A model generated the notes under the pieces. The model had not been told where the DNA came from. It saw only the letters and a program-made list of their open reading frames with translations, and did no database searches. DNA of 64,000 nucleotides, taken from Terriglobia bacterium. GTDB taxonomy: Bacteria > Acidobacteriota > Terriglobia > Acidiferrales > UBA7541. The position numbers and the translations under genes were made by a program. This document shows, one piece after another, positions 27,326 to 37,096 of this stretch; position 1 is the stretch's first letter, and every line of letters starts with the position of its first letter. The stretch is taken from positions 21,179 to 85,178 of the forward strand of contig JAIQFB010000025.1 in assembly GCA_020073485.1 (NCBI GenBank), given 5' to 3'.

Positions 27326-30300
27326 ATGTCAACTAACCCGGCCGGTCCGGCTCCCCGCGAATCCAAGGAGTCGCGCTACTGGTTTGCACGACACTCCAAG
27401 TCAATCATCTTTTTGATTTTGACGCTGGCCATCGTGGGAGCCTACGAAGCGCTGACACTGCCCATCGCCGTCTTCCCGGCGACGAACTTTCCGCGCATCA
27501 TCATTGGCGTGGACAACGGCGTCATGCCCATCGATCAGATGAGCGTGACCATTACCCGCCCCATTGAGAACGCGGTCAATAGCGTACCCGGTCTCGAAGA
27601 TGTCCGCTCCACCACCAGCCGCGGTTCGGCCGAAGTGGATCTGTCGTTCAACTGGAACGTGGACATGGTGACCACGCTCCAACTGGTGAACTCGGAGTTG
27701 GCCAGAATTCAGAGCTCGCTTCCCTCCACCGCACAGATCGAGTCGCACCGCCTGGATTTCGCGAGCTTCCCGATTCTGGGCTACAGCTTGACCTCGGACA
27801 AGGTCCCTCAGACACAATTGTGGGAAGTGGCTACGTACGACATCAAGCCGCGCCTGAACCGCTTGAACGGCGTGGCAACCGTAATCGTGCAAGGCGGTCA
27901 GCAGCCGGAATTCCAGATCACGCCTGACCCGGGACGCATGCTCAAAGCGAAGGTCTCGATCCAGGACATTCTGGACACCGCGAACAAGACAAACTTGATC
28001 GATTCTCCCGGCCTGCTCAGCCAGAATCACCAGCTGTTCCTGGGCCTGATCAATTCCCAGGTCCATTCCACCGACGAAATCGGCGACATGGTGATCAAGA
28101 ACGTCAACGATCTCCCCGTCCGGGTGAAGGATGTCGGCACGGTCGTTGCTTCCTCGGCGCCGGCATACACGGTGGTTACGGCCAATGGGAAGCCGGCCGT
28201 TTTGGTGAGCGTAAGCCGCCAGCCGGACAGCAACACGGTGGAAGTGGCGAACCTTGTGCACGATGAAATCGAAAAGATTCGCCCCTCCCTGCCCGCGGGC
28301 GTTGAGTTGAACGTCTTTTACGACCAATCCAACATCGTCCGGGAATCGATCGGCAGCGTGCGCGACGCCATCATCATCGGGCTGCTCCTCGCCGGATTGA
28401 TCATTTATCTGTTCTTGCAGGACTGGGGCACGGCGCTAATGACCGGCCTCGTGATTCCGGTCGCGATTCTTGTCACATTTATCGCGATGAAAATGCTGGG
28501 CCAAAGCTTCAACATGATGACCCTCGGCGGACTTGCCGCGGCGGGCGGACTGGTGATTGACGACGCCATCGTGGTCGTCGAGAACATCGTGCTGCACCGC
28601 GACGGCGGCGAGGGCCCGCTGGAGGCCACCAACAGCGCCCTCAAGGAACTCACCATTCCGCTGATCGGGTCCACACTGACGCCGATCGTGGTCTTCCTCC
28701 CGCTGATCTCCATCACCGGCGTGACGGGAACGTTCTTCCGCGCGCTGGCCATCGCCATGAGCGTCTCGCTGTTGACTTCACTGGCGCTCGCTCTCACCTG
28801 GTCCACCAATCTCGGCGTTCACCTGATTCGCCGCGGCCATTCGGAAGGCGCAGAGGCGAATGACGAGGGACCAGTTGTGGAACTCTCGGAATTCGAGCGC
28901 ATGAAGAAAATGATGGCCGCCGAAGAGGAATCGTTAAAGGGCGGCTGGTTCGAGAAGATTATCATTTTCTACGAACGCTGGATGCGCCGGGCCCTGGAAC
29001 ATCCGGTGTGGCTGGGCGCGATGTGCCTGGTTCTCATCGGCGTTTCATATCTATCTTTTAATGCGCTGGGGACCGACCTGCTCCCGCACATGGACGAAGG
29101 CGGCTTCATTCTGGACTACGTGATGCCGCCCGGAAGCTCGCTCCAGGAAACCAACCGCGTGATTACGCACGTGGAGCAGATTATTCGCTCCGTTCCAGAG
29201 GTGGAAAACACTTCGCGCCGTACCGGATTGCAATTGGGACTTGCGGCAGTTACCGAACCGAACACGGGGGACATCGCCGTCAAGCTGAAGGATAAACGCA
29301 GCCGCGGCATCGATGACATCATCAACGAAGTCCGGGGCAAAGTGACCACGCAGGAGCCGGCACTGGACGTCGAATTTACTCAGGTGCTGCAGGACATGAT
29401 CTCGGACCTGACCGGCGCTCCCCAACCCGTGGTCGTGCAACTGTTTTCGCCCGATCAGGACACGCTGATTACCTGGGCGCCTCACGTTGCAGACGCGTTG
29501 GGCAGAGTTCAGGTCGGCTATAAGAAGCCGGTCGTGGACGTCGAAGACGGAATCGACAACACCACCAGCGGTCCCGCCGTGGTTTTCAATGTGAACCCAC
29601 AGTCGGCGGCCAAGGCTGGATTCACGACCGACCAACTCACCACGGTGGCGTCCTCGATCGTTGACGGCGAGCCTGCAACCAACCCGATCATTATCAATGA
29701 CCGGCCGTACACCCTCCGCGTGAGGTATCCGGCGGCCAACCGGGCGAACGTCGAGGCCATGAGCAACACCATGCTAGTCAATTCCAACGGAGGCACGGCG
29801 ACACTCGGTTCGCTGGCCACGATTCAGGCCCTGCCGGGACAAACCGAAATCCTGCGCGACAATTTGCAGCAGGAGAAGGAAGTCACGGCGCGGCTGGAGG
29901 GCGTGGACTTGGGCACCGGCGTCGCGGCCGTCCAAAAGATGGTAACCGACATGCACTTGCCGCCGTCGATCCGCGTCGCTTACGGCGGCACGTATAAAGA
30001 GGAACGGAAATCGGCCAGCGATCTGGACACGGTTCTCGTGCTTGCCGTCGTCCTCATCTTCATCGTGCTGCTGTTTGAATTCAGGAGCTTCTCGGCGCCG
30101 ATCGCCATTCTGTCCTCGGCGATCCTATCCACTTCGGGCGTGTTTTTCGCCCTGCTGATCACGAACACAACATTCAACATCTCGTCCCGCATGGGCCTGA
30201 TCATGGTCATCGGTATCGTGGCCAAGAACGGAATCCTGCTGCTGGACGCCAACCAAAAATTCATCCACTTCGGATTTTCGCCCGAGGAGGCCATGATTCA

Positions 30301-30520
30301 GGCGGGACGCCGCAGGTTGCGGCCCATCGTGATGACGGCCATGGCCGCCGTGGCGGGCATGCTGCCGCTGTCGCTAGCTTTGGGCGCGGGTTCACAAATG
30401 CTGCAGCCGCTGGCCATCGCGGTCATCGGGGGCATCCTGATCTCCATGGTGTTGTCGTTAATTGTCACCCCGGCGATGCAGTTCTATTTGACAAAGAATA
30501 AGAAAGGCGCAACGGTGTAA
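27326..30520 (+). CDS. RND efflux pump, AcrB-like permease (system 2)
   Basis: The 1064-residue permease has helix 4 [21 protein letters not shown] with the Asp pair and helix 10 MVIGIVAKNGILLLDAN with the expected Lys, so the proton relay looks complete. Both periplasmic porter domains are present (ITRPIENAVNSVPGLEDVRS and, in the second half, TRVITHVEQIIRSVPEVE-like text). It completes a tolC-adaptor-pump operon. Substrate not predictable; HAE-1/HME type cannot be separated with certainty by eye. Confidence 0.9.
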   Translation: MSTNPAGPAPRESKESRYWFARHSKSIIFLILTLAIVGAYEALTLPIAVFPATNFPRIIIGVDNGVMPIDQMSVTITRPIENAVNSVPGLEDVRSTTSRGSAEVDLSFNWNVDMVTTLQLVNSELARIQSSLPSTAQIESHRLDFASFPILGYSLTSDKVPQTQLWEVATYDIKPRLNRLNGVATVIVQGGQQPEFQITPDPGRMLKAKVSIQDILDTANKTNLIDSPGLLSQNHQLFLGLINSQVHSTDEIGDMVIKNVNDLPVRVKDVGTVVASSAPAYTVVTANGKPAVLVSVSRQPDSNTVEVANLVHDEIEKIRPSLPAGVELNVFYDQSNIVRESIGSVRDAIIIGLLLAGLIIYLFLQDWGTALMTGLVIPVAILVTFIAMKMLGQSFNMMTLGGLAAAGGLVIDDAIVVVENIVLHRDGGEGPLEATNSALKELTIPLIGSTLTPIVVFLPLISITGVTGTFFRALAIAMSVSLLTSLALALTWSTNLGVHLIRRGHSEGAEANDEGPVVELSEFERMKKMMAAEEESLKGGWFEKIIIFYERWMRRALEHPVWLGAMCLVLIGVSYLSFNALGTDLLPHMDEGGFILDYVMPPGSSLQETNRVITHVEQIIRSVPEVENTSRRTGLQLGLAAVTEPNTGDIAVKLKDKRSRGIDDIINEVRGKVTTQEPALDVEFTQVLQDMISDLTGAPQPVVVQLFSPDQDTLITWAPHVADALGRVQVGYKKPVVDVEDGIDNTTSGPAVVFNVNPQSAAKAGFTTDQLTTVASSIVDGEPATNPIIINDRPYTLRVRYPAANRANVEAMSNTMLVNSNGGTATLGSLATIQALPGQTEILRDNLQQEKEVTARLEGVDLGTGVAAVQKMVTDMHLPPSIRVAYGGTYKEERKSASDLDTVLVLAVVLIFIVLLFEFRSFSAPIAILSSAILSTSGVFFALLITNTTFNISSRMGLIMVIGIVAKNGILLLDANQKFIHFGFSPEEAMIQAGRRRLRPIVMTAMAAVAGMLPLSLALGAGSQMLQPLAIAVIGGILISMVLSLIVTPAMQFYLTKNKKGATV

Positions 30521-30665
30521 CTTCGGGCAGGGTGGTGCGTAGTAGATCGTAGCTGGAGAGGGTGCCTCGATTTTTGGAACGGGAAGCCGGCTGTTCACAG
30601 TCTTATGGGTAAGGACCTTGGGTTGGAACAAAAACTTGTCTGCTCACGATAAGGAGAACGTTCGC

Positions 30666-31724
30666 ATGATGAAACAAAAGCTATTGGGATGGTCACGCCG
30701 GGTTGCCCCCTTGGGCCTTCTGGCGCTGGTTGCGGCTGCGGGGACCTACGCGGGGCCTCCGGCCACGGGTTACAAAGTCCTCCGAAGGATTCCGGTCGGC
30801 GGCGACGGCGGATGGGACTATCTCCGTGTGGATCCGGATGCCCATCGCATTTATCTTTCGCGCGGTTCCCACATGATGGTCGTGGATGAGGTCACGGGGA
30901 AGACCATCGGCGATATTCCGGTGGAAAATTCCAAGAACATGCACGGGATCGCGCTGGCCACCGATCTGGGCAAGGGCTTCACGAGCAACGGAGACGCCAA
31001 TACGGTCACCATGGTCGATTTGAAGACCATCAAGCCGATCTCGGTGATTGCCATCGAAGGCAAGAACCCTGATTCGATCATTTACGATCCCCAGACCAAG
31101 CGCGTCTTCACCTTCAACGGCAAGAGCAATGACTCGACCGTGATCGACGCCAACACCGGGAAGGTTGTCGGCACTGTGAAACTTGGCGGCAAACCCGAAG
31201 AGCCCGCGCTGGACGGCAAGGGCAACTTGTGGGTCAACATCGAGGACAAAAGCTCCATCCAGGAATTCGACACCAAGACGCTGGCGGTCAAGGGCATGTG
31301 GCCGCTGGCGCCCTGCGAAGGACCTTCGGCCTTGGCCTTTGACGCCGCGCACAACCGCCTGTTCGCCGCCTGCGACAAGGTGATGGTGGTGATCAACGCG
31401 GACAACGGCAAGGTGGTCGCTTCCCCGCCAATCGGTGGCGATCCGGACGGAAACGCGTACGATCCCGCCACGGGGCTGGTGTTTGCTGCGTGCCGCGAGG
31501 GCTTGGTTACCGTGCTGCACCAAGATTCGGCCGATAAATACAGCGTGGTCGGAAACGTCAACACGCAATTCGGGACCCGCACATTGACCCTGGACCCGAA
31601 AACGCACCACGTCTTCACGCCGACGGCGGATTTCCGGCCCGCCCCGGCTCCGACACCCGACAATCCGCGGCCGCGTCCCGAGCAGATCCCGGGATCGTTC
31701 GTGCTGCTGGAACTCGGCGAGTAA
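30666..31724 (+). CDS. Exported YVTN/YncE-like beta-propeller protein
   Basis: The ATG at 30666 follows AAGGAGAACG and begins a signal peptide (RVAPLGLLALVAAAGTYAG). The 352-residue chain repeats propeller blades such as HRIYLSRGSHMMVVDEVTGK, DLKTIKPISVIAIEGKN and NDSTVIDANTGKVVGTVKLG, the 40-residue YVTN pattern. Such proteins bind ligands or partner proteins in the periplasm; no enzyme motif is seen. A Pro-rich segment (APAPTPDNPRPRPEQIPG) precedes the end. A strong terminator lies 25 bases after the stop. Confidence 0.8.
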   Translation: MMKQKLLGWSRRVAPLGLLALVAAAGTYAGPPATGYKVLRRIPVGGDGGWDYLRVDPDAHRIYLSRGSHMMVVDEVTGKTIGDIPVENSKNMHGIALATDLGKGFTSNGDANTVTMVDLKTIKPISVIAIEGKNPDSIIYDPQTKRVFTFNGKSNDSTVIDANTGKVVGTVKLGGKPEEPALDGKGNLWVNIEDKSSIQEFDTKTLAVKGMWPLAPCEGPSALAFDAAHNRLFAACDKVMVVINADNGKVVASPPIGGDPDGNAYDPATGLVFAACREGLVTVLHQDSADKYSVVGNVNTQFGTRTLTLDPKTHHVFTPTADFRPAPAPTPDNPRPRPEQIPGSFVLLELGE

Positions 31725-31748
31725 TTCCGCACCATCGAAGAAAAACAA

Positions 31749-31787
31749 ACGCCCTGTGCTCGCCGAGCACAGGGCGTTTTTATTTTC
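31749..31787. terminator. Bidirectional Rho-independent terminator
   Basis: A 12-base stem (ACGCCCTGTGCT paired with AGCACAGGGCGT) with a CGCCG loop is followed by TTTTTATTTT on the plus strand and preceded by AAAAACAAAC, which serves as the T-run on the minus strand. It sits between two convergent genes ending at 31724 and 31801. Confidence 0.92.
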
Positions 31788-31800
31788 CGGCGGCGCGGAT

Positions 31801-32892
31801 CTACTTCTTCCCTTTCGTTACCAGCTTCTGCACACGCCAGTTATTCATGTCCGCGATGTAGAGGAGGTCATCGGACGGGCAAGCAATGCCGTGCGCCCAA
31901 TTAAACTGCCCGAGTTCGTGGCCGGATTCGCCCCACACGCCGAGAATTTTTCCATCCGGGAGTTGGAGCTTGTACAGGCGCCCGGGCTCCGCATCGGTGG
32001 TGTAGAGGTATTGCGTGGGGCCGTTGGTGATGCAAATCGTCCAGGGAGAGGTTTCATCCGGCGGGTTCGGCGAGAGGTTGCCGAGAACCGGATGGCGCAA
32101 TTTGTCATAGGGCACGTTGAGGAAGATGAATCTTTTGAAATTGCCATCGAGATCGAACACCTGAATGCGGCGGTTGCCGCGATCGGCGACATAAAGGTTG
32201 CCGTCGCGGTCGATGCCGATGTTGTGAGGGTTGCGAATCTGGCCGGGATTTTCATTGGCATGCGCGCCGCCGGTGCCGGGGCCTCCCCATTGCTTGATCC
32301 AGTTGCCGTGCTTGTCGAATTTGGCGATGCGCGAATTGAAATAGCCGTCGCCGACGTAAATGTTGTCATCCTTATCCCAGGCCACGTCGGTGGAGCCGTT
32401 GAAGTAGCCGTCGACGGGGCTGGGCGGCGGATCGGCGTGGCGGTAACGCGGCTGGTCGGGGCCTTCGTCGCGGCGCCCCAGGTTCATGGTGACGTATCCG
32501 GCGGGATTGAACTTCACCACGGACATGGCGGCTTTGTCCACGACCCATAGGTTGTCGTACTTGTCGAAGCGCACCGAGTGCGCGTAGGCCAGGCCGTAGA
32601 CGTTGCGGCCGAGTTCGCGGATGAATTTGCCGTCCGCGTCGAATTCAAACAGCTGCGTGGTGGCGTTGCCGTAGACCGGCCCGGCGGTCGCCGTCCCCGG
32701 ATGGTTCAGGACGATGATGTGCCCCTTGGAGTTCACGGCCACGCTCAGGACTTCGCCAAAATTCATGTCGATCGAATAGTGCAAGGGATTCGGCACCGTA
32801 TCGTACGGAAGGGTGGGCACGCTGGGACCCTGCTGGGCGGAGACCGGAGCGGCAAGAATCGCGAGCAACGCAAAAATCGACAGCCGTTTCAT
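31801..32892 (-). CDS. Exported NHL-repeat beta-propeller protein
   Basis: The 363-residue protein has a signal peptide (MKRLSIFALLAILAAPVSAQ) and NHL-type blades: AHSVRFDKYDNLWVVDKA, DVAWDKDDNIYVGDGYFNSR, HNIGIDRDGNLYVADRGNRR and FNWAHGIACPSDDLLYIADM. The fold resembles the lyase domain of peptidyl-alpha-hydroxyglycine amidating enzymes, but no activity can be claimed. It faces the other propeller gene across the shared terminator and is divergent from the MBL-fold gene at 33107. Confidence 0.82.
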   Translation of the reverse strand: MKRLSIFALLAILAAPVSAQQGPSVPTLPYDTVPNPLHYSIDMNFGEVLSVAVNSKGHIIVLNHPGTATAGPVYGNATTQLFEFDADGKFIRELGRNVYGLAYAHSVRFDKYDNLWVVDKAAMSVVKFNPAGYVTMNLGRRDEGPDQPRYRHADPPPSPVDGYFNGSTDVAWDKDDNIYVGDGYFNSRIAKFDKHGNWIKQWGGPGTGGAHANENPGQIRNPHNIGIDRDGNLYVADRGNRRIQVFDLDGNFKRFIFLNVPYDKLRHPVLGNLSPNPPDETSPWTICITNGPTQYLYTTDAEPGRLYKLQLPDGKILGVWGESGHELGQFNWAHGIACPSDDLLYIADMNNWRVQKLVTKGKK

Positions 32893-33106
32893 AATGCCTC
32901 CAAGATTGTTTCCAATTTGAGCCTGAACTCCGGATATCTATACACCGAAATTGCGCCGGGATTCATTCAAAAGGAGGCTTGGCTGGTTGGTTTCGTTCTT
33001 TCATCGAGGGGTGCCGCATAAATCTCTGGAGACGCGCCCGGACGGGCCGTTTGGTATATACTCTCGTCCCTGTAAGCCAGGACGCTACATCCAGGAGCAT
33101 GAACCA

Positions 33107-34048
33107 ATGAAAATTTCATGGACACGACGCTCGTACGCGCTGTTTTCCGCGCTGCTTGCCTTGTTACTCGTTGGTGCGATTTCCGCGCGGGCCCAGGCGC
33201 CCGTTGACGACAGCAAGACGGTGATCAAGACCAATAAGGTCACCGACAATTTCTACACGGTGGACGGCCGCGGCGGCACGATCGGCGTGCTGGTGGGGCC
33301 GGACGGCACCTTCATGGTGGACACGCAATTCGCGCCGCTGACCGACCGGATCGTCGCGGCGATCAAGCAAATTTCACCCGGGCCGATTCGCTACGTGGTC
33401 AATACGCATGTTCACGGAGACCACACGGGCGGCGACGCGAACCTTGGCAAGATGGGCGCGACGATCTTCGCGCGGGACGAATTGCGCGACCGGCTGATGC
33501 ACCCTGCTCCCGGCGCAAATGGCCAACCGGGCACGCCCATGCCGGCGATCGGGCTCCCGCTGGTAACCTATGAAAATAAGATCACGTTTCACATGGACGG
33601 AGAAACAGTCGATCTCATTCCGATCCGGAAGGCCCACACCGACGGCGACACGATCGTGTTCTTTCACAACGCGGACGTGATCATGACCGGCGATTTCTAC
33701 CGCTCCATCGGATATCCGAACATCGACCGCGCCAACGGCGGCTCCCTGGATGGAATGATCTCGGGACTGGCCGCGGTGATCGCGCTGGCTGGTCCGAACA
33801 CAAAGATTATTCCGGGCCACGGCGCAAACGTGGACCGAACGGCGGTCGTGGCGCATCGTGACATGATCCTCGGGGTTCGCGATCGCGTGGCCAAGATGAT
33901 CAAGGAGGGCAAGAGCTCGGATGAAGTCGCCGCGGCTCACGTGACCTCCGATTTCGACGCGAAGATTTTGCCGGCCGCGCCGAACGGGGACCGCATGGCG
34001 GACCGGTTCGTCGGGCAGGTGTATGCGGAACTCAAGGCGGGAATGTAA
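33107..34048 (+). CDS. Exported metallo-beta-lactamase-fold hydrolase
   Basis: From the ATG at 33107, after CCAGGAG, a signal peptide (YALFSALLALLLVGAISARAQ) leads a 313-residue protein. The metal site motif is NTHVHGDHTGGDANL (H-x-H-x-D-H), with a later Asp in MTGDFYRSIG and a C-terminal His in IIPGHGANVD, so two zinc ions can be bound. Substrates of this group range from beta-lactams to lactones and are not predictable. It stands alone; a GTCATTC-type intergenic repeat follows it. Confidence 0.85.
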   Translation: MKISWTRRSYALFSALLALLLVGAISARAQAPVDDSKTVIKTNKVTDNFYTVDGRGGTIGVLVGPDGTFMVDTQFAPLTDRIVAAIKQISPGPIRYVVNTHVHGDHTGGDANLGKMGATIFARDELRDRLMHPAPGANGQPGTPMPAIGLPLVTYENKITFHMDGETVDLIPIRKAHTDGDTIVFFHNADVIMTGDFYRSIGYPNIDRANGGSLDGMISGLAAVIALAGPNTKIIPGHGANVDRTAVVAHRDMILGVRDRVAKMIKEGKSSDEVAAAHVTSDFDAKILPAAPNGDRMADRFVGQVYAELKAGM

Positions 34049-34090
34049 CGACTTTGGATAGGGTTCGCAAGGTAGGAATAAAACAGCGCG

Positions 34091-34180
34091 CGTCATTCCG
34101 AACGAAGTGAAAAATCTCTCCTCGGTTTGGATCCAAGAAAAGAAGGATTCCTCACCCGTAGGAGCGGGTTCAGAATGACG
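34091..34180. repeat. GTCATTC-type palindromic intergenic repeat, copy 1
   Basis: CGTCATTCCGAACGAAGTGA opens the element and GAATGACG closes it as an inverted terminal octamer. The interior holds CTCTCCTCGG and AGGATTCCTCACC. The same opening recurs, inverted or varied, at 38976 and 40718. It carries no reading frame. Confidence 0.7.
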
Positions 34181-34234
34181 CCGCTTTTTAAAATTTATGC
34201 AGCCTAGGAAGTCAAGGCCACTGGTTTCCCCACA

Positions 34235-35452
34235 ATGAATTTTGAACCCAGCGACAAAGTGAAACAACTGCAACGGCGGCTCGAGTCCTTCATGGACGAG
34301 CACGTCTACCCGAACGAGCAGCGCTACCGGGACGAAATTCAGCAGGATCGAAGTTCGCCCGCGCGCGTGGTGGAAGAGTTGAAGGGAAAAGCCCGCGCGG
34401 CCGGGCTGTGGAATCTCTTTTTGCCCAACGACGAGCACGGAGCGGGGCTGAGTAACCTGGAATACGCGCCGCTGTGCGAAATCATGGGGCGCAGCGAAAT
34501 GGCTCCCGAAATATTCAACTGCTCGGCGCCCGACACCGGAAACATGGAGGTGCTCGCGCGCTACGGCACCGCCGAACAAAAAGACCGCTGGCTGAAGCCG
34601 CTGCTGGCTGGAGAAATCCGTTCGTGTTTCACGATGACCGAACCCGAAGTGGCCTCGTCCGACGCCACCAATATCCGCGCCAGCATCGTGCGCGACGCGA
34701 ACGAATACGTGATCAACGGCCGGAAGTGGTGGTCGACCGGCGCCGGCGATCCGCGCTGCAAGCTGGCCATCTTCATGGGGAAAACGGACCCGTCCGCGCC
34801 GCCGCACAAGCAGCAGTCGATGATCCTTGTGCCCATGGATGCTCCGGGAGTTCGGATTGTGCGGCTATTGACGGTATTCGGATATGATCACGCGCCGCAC
34901 GGCCACGGCGAAGTGACGTTTGAAAATGTGCGCGTCCCCGTGACGAATTTATTGTTGGGAGAAGGGCGTGGATTTGAGATTGCGCAGGGGCGGCTGGGGC
35001 CCGGGCGAATCCATCACTGCATGCGCAGCATCGGCGCGGCCGAGCGCGCGCTGGAAGCGATGTGCCGGCGTGTGCAGTCGCGAGTGGCGTTCGGAAAGCC
35101 GATTTCCGAACAGGGCACGATCCGCGCGGACATTGCCAGGTCGCGAATGGAAATTGAGCAGGCGCGGCTGCTGACACTGAAGGCCGCAAACATGATGGAC
35201 ACGGTCGGAAATAAAGCGGCGCGCGCCGAGATTGCCATGATCAAGGTGGTCGCGCCGAATACCGCTCTGCGCGTGCTCGACCGGGCCATCCAGGCGCACG
35301 GCGGCGCGGGCGTTTCGCAGGACACATTTCTTGCGGAGGCCTGGGCGCTGGTGCGCACGCTGCGTCTCGCCGATGGCCCCGACGAAGTGCACATGGAAAG
35401 CATCGCCAAGCTCGAACTCAGGAAATATTCGACGCCACCCGCAACGCACTGA
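34235..35452 (+). CDS. Acyl-CoA dehydrogenase
   Basis: The 405-residue protein is of the ACAD10/11-like length class. [16 protein letters not shown] is the FAD/acyl signature 1, [12 protein letters not shown] lies in the middle domain, and [14 protein letters not shown] is signature 2. It introduces the 2,3 double bond into an acyl-CoA with FAD and passes electrons to ETF. It is followed by a MaoC hydratase gene 5 bases after its stop, so the two likely perform successive steps, with the nearby phosphotransferase and SDR in the same catabolic route. Confidence 0.9.
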   Translation: MNFEPSDKVKQLQRRLESFMDEHVYPNEQRYRDEIQQDRSSPARVVEELKGKARAAGLWNLFLPNDEHGAGLSNLEYAPLCEIMGRSEMAPEIFNCSAPDTGNMEVLARYGTAEQKDRWLKPLLAGEIRSCFTMTEPEVASSDATNIRASIVRDANEYVINGRKWWSTGAGDPRCKLAIFMGKTDPSAPPHKQQSMILVPMDAPGVRIVRLLTVFGYDHAPHGHGEVTFENVRVPVTNLLLGEGRGFEIAQGRLGPGRIHHCMRSIGAAERALEAMCRRVQSRVAFGKPISEQGTIRADIARSRMEIEQARLLTLKAANMMDTVGNKAARAEIAMIKVVAPNTALRVLDRAIQAHGGAGVSQDTFLAEAWALVRTLRLADGPDEVHMESIAKLELRKYSTPPATH

Positions 35453-35457
35453 GCGCC

Positions 35458-35922
35458 ATGCCGCCCCTCGCACTCGAAACATTGCAATCGCTGAAGGAGT
35501 TTGTCGGCCGTGAGATCGCCACGACGGAGTGGCTGCCGGTCACGCAGGACCGTATCCGGGAATTTGCGGATGCGACCGAAGACCACCAGTGGATTCACGT
35601 CGATGCGGAACGCGCCCGGCGGGAATCGCCCTATGGCGCGACGATTGCCCATGGATTCCTGACGCTATCCTTGCTCGGTTATTTCCTGCGGCAAGCGATA
35701 GAAGTTCCCCGCGAGGTTCGCCTGACCGTCAACTACGGATTGAACCGGGTGCGCTTCCCCGCCCCGGTTCGCTCGGGCATGGAGATTCGCGCGCGCGTCG
35801 CGCTGCAATCCTTCAAGGAGCTTTCCGACTGCGTCGAAGCCGTCTTTGCGATTTCCGTCGAGGCGAAAGGGTCGGAAAAGCCGTGCTGCGTCGCGGAATG
35901 GATCGTCCGCTACTATCAATAG
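35458..35922 (+). CDS. MaoC family (R)-specific enoyl-CoA hydratase-like protein
   Basis: The 154-residue hot-dog-fold protein has the hydratase 2 motif: FADATEDHQWIHVDAERAR with the catalytic Asp/His region, then YGATIAHGFLTLSLLGYF. It would hydrate an enoyl-CoA, the product of the dehydrogenase just upstream with which it is transcribed. Confidence 0.88.
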   Translation: MPPLALETLQSLKEFVGREIATTEWLPVTQDRIREFADATEDHQWIHVDAERARRESPYGATIAHGFLTLSLLGYFLRQAIEVPREVRLTVNYGLNRVRFPAPVRSGMEIRARVALQSFKELSDCVEAVFAISVEAKGSEKPCCVAEWIVRYYQ

Positions 35923-35945
35923 CTTGTGATTCATTCAATAATAAT

Positions 35946-37025
35946 TCAGATCGATCCGGATTCGATGGTTTGCAGCGATGCTCGCACCAGTGCGCGCACT
36001 TTTTCCGGCAGAGCGGCGAAACGCGGATCCTGAGTGAGCCCCTGCTGGTAGCGGTAGTAAATCTGCTGGTAAATGACAGCGACTTTGAACCGCGCGAAGG
36101 CGAGATAGAAGGCCATGGACGAAACGTCGCGGCCGGTGATGCGGGCGTATCGCTCGGCCAGTTGCGCGCGCGTCAGACTGCCCGGATAGTTCGACGGGCA
36201 CGACCGGATGCCCTGCAGTTCCTCCGGATCCTCCGCGTCCACCCAATACGCCAGCGCCGTGCCCAGATCGGACAGCGGATCGCCGATCGTGCTCATCTCC
36301 CAGTCCAGGACGCCTACCACTCGCGTGATATCAGCGGGATCCAGAACCAGGTTGTCGTACTTATAGTCGTTGTGGATGAGCGCCGCTTCGCTGGCGGCGG
36401 GGATGCGTTGATTCAGCCAGACGAAAATTTTTTCAACTTCTTTCAAATCATGAGTACGGGAGGCGTGGTAACGCTCGATCCAGCCGCGCACCTGACGGTG
36501 CAGATATCCCTGCGGCTTGCCAAGATCGCCCAGGCCAATCGCCTCGTAATCGAGCGAATGTAGGCGGGCGAGATTGTCGATGAACGATCCACTCAAGCGG
36601 CGTGCAATTTCCGGCGTGAAATTCAAAGCGTCCGGCGGATCCTTGCGCAGAATGACTCCGCGAAGACGCTCCATGACATAAAACGGCGCGCCCAGAATGG
36701 ACAGGTCATCGCAATATAGCAGGACGCGCGGGGCCGGCGGGTAGGCGGCGTGCAATTTGGAGAGCACGCGGTATTCGCGGCCCATATCGTGAGCGGTCTT
36801 CACCTGGCTGCCGAACGGCGGGCGCCGCAGAACCATTTCCCGGTCGCCAAGGCGCACCAGGTACGTCAGGTTGGAGTGGCCGCTGGGAAATTGAGCGGCG
36901 GTGAGCGGACCTTTGCTGCAGGAGAAATGCTGAAGAAGGAAAGATTCGAGCGCCGGCAAGGGAAGTTCCTCGCCGGGCCGGGTGGTTGCGGGTTGGTCGA
37001 GAAAGTCTTTTAGCACAGAGGCCAC
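35946..37025 (-). CDS. Phosphotransferase family protein (APH/ACAD10-like kinase)
   Basis: The 359-residue protein has the kinase-like fold of APH enzymes: the catalytic loop ALIHNDYKYDNLVLDP (H-x-D-x4-N) and the metal-binding GVLDWEMSTIGDPLSDLG. Relatives are fused to or near ACAD10/11 acyl-CoA dehydrogenases, where they phosphorylate 4-hydroxyacyl-CoAs so that they can be degraded. The acyl-CoA dehydrogenase and MaoC genes on the other strand fit that pathway. It converges on them and follows the SDR gene. Confidence 0.83.
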   Translation of the reverse strand: MASVLKDFLDQPATTRPGEELPLPALESFLLQHFSCSKGPLTAAQFPSGHSNLTYLVRLGDREMVLRRPPFGSQVKTAHDMGREYRVLSKLHAAYPPAPRVLLYCDDLSILGAPFYVMERLRGVILRKDPPDALNFTPEIARRLSGSFIDNLARLHSLDYEAIGLGDLGKPQGYLHRQVRGWIERYHASRTHDLKEVEKIFVWLNQRIPAASEAALIHNDYKYDNLVLDPADITRVVGVLDWEMSTIGDPLSDLGTALAYWVDAEDPEELQGIRSCPSNYPGSLTRAQLAERYARITGRDVSSMAFYLAFARFKVAVIYQQIYYRYQQGLTQDPRFAALPEKVRALVRASLQTIESGSI

Positions 37026-37096
37026 AGAGAGAACAGAGAGAGCATGCTAAAAATGTTCGTTTAGAATTTGCTTCAAGCTCTTAACCTATCGAAACA

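Noticed and set aside
37019..37070. CACAGAG-type short repeats as a mobile element
   Set aside because: A few imperfect short copies only; explained by low complexity.
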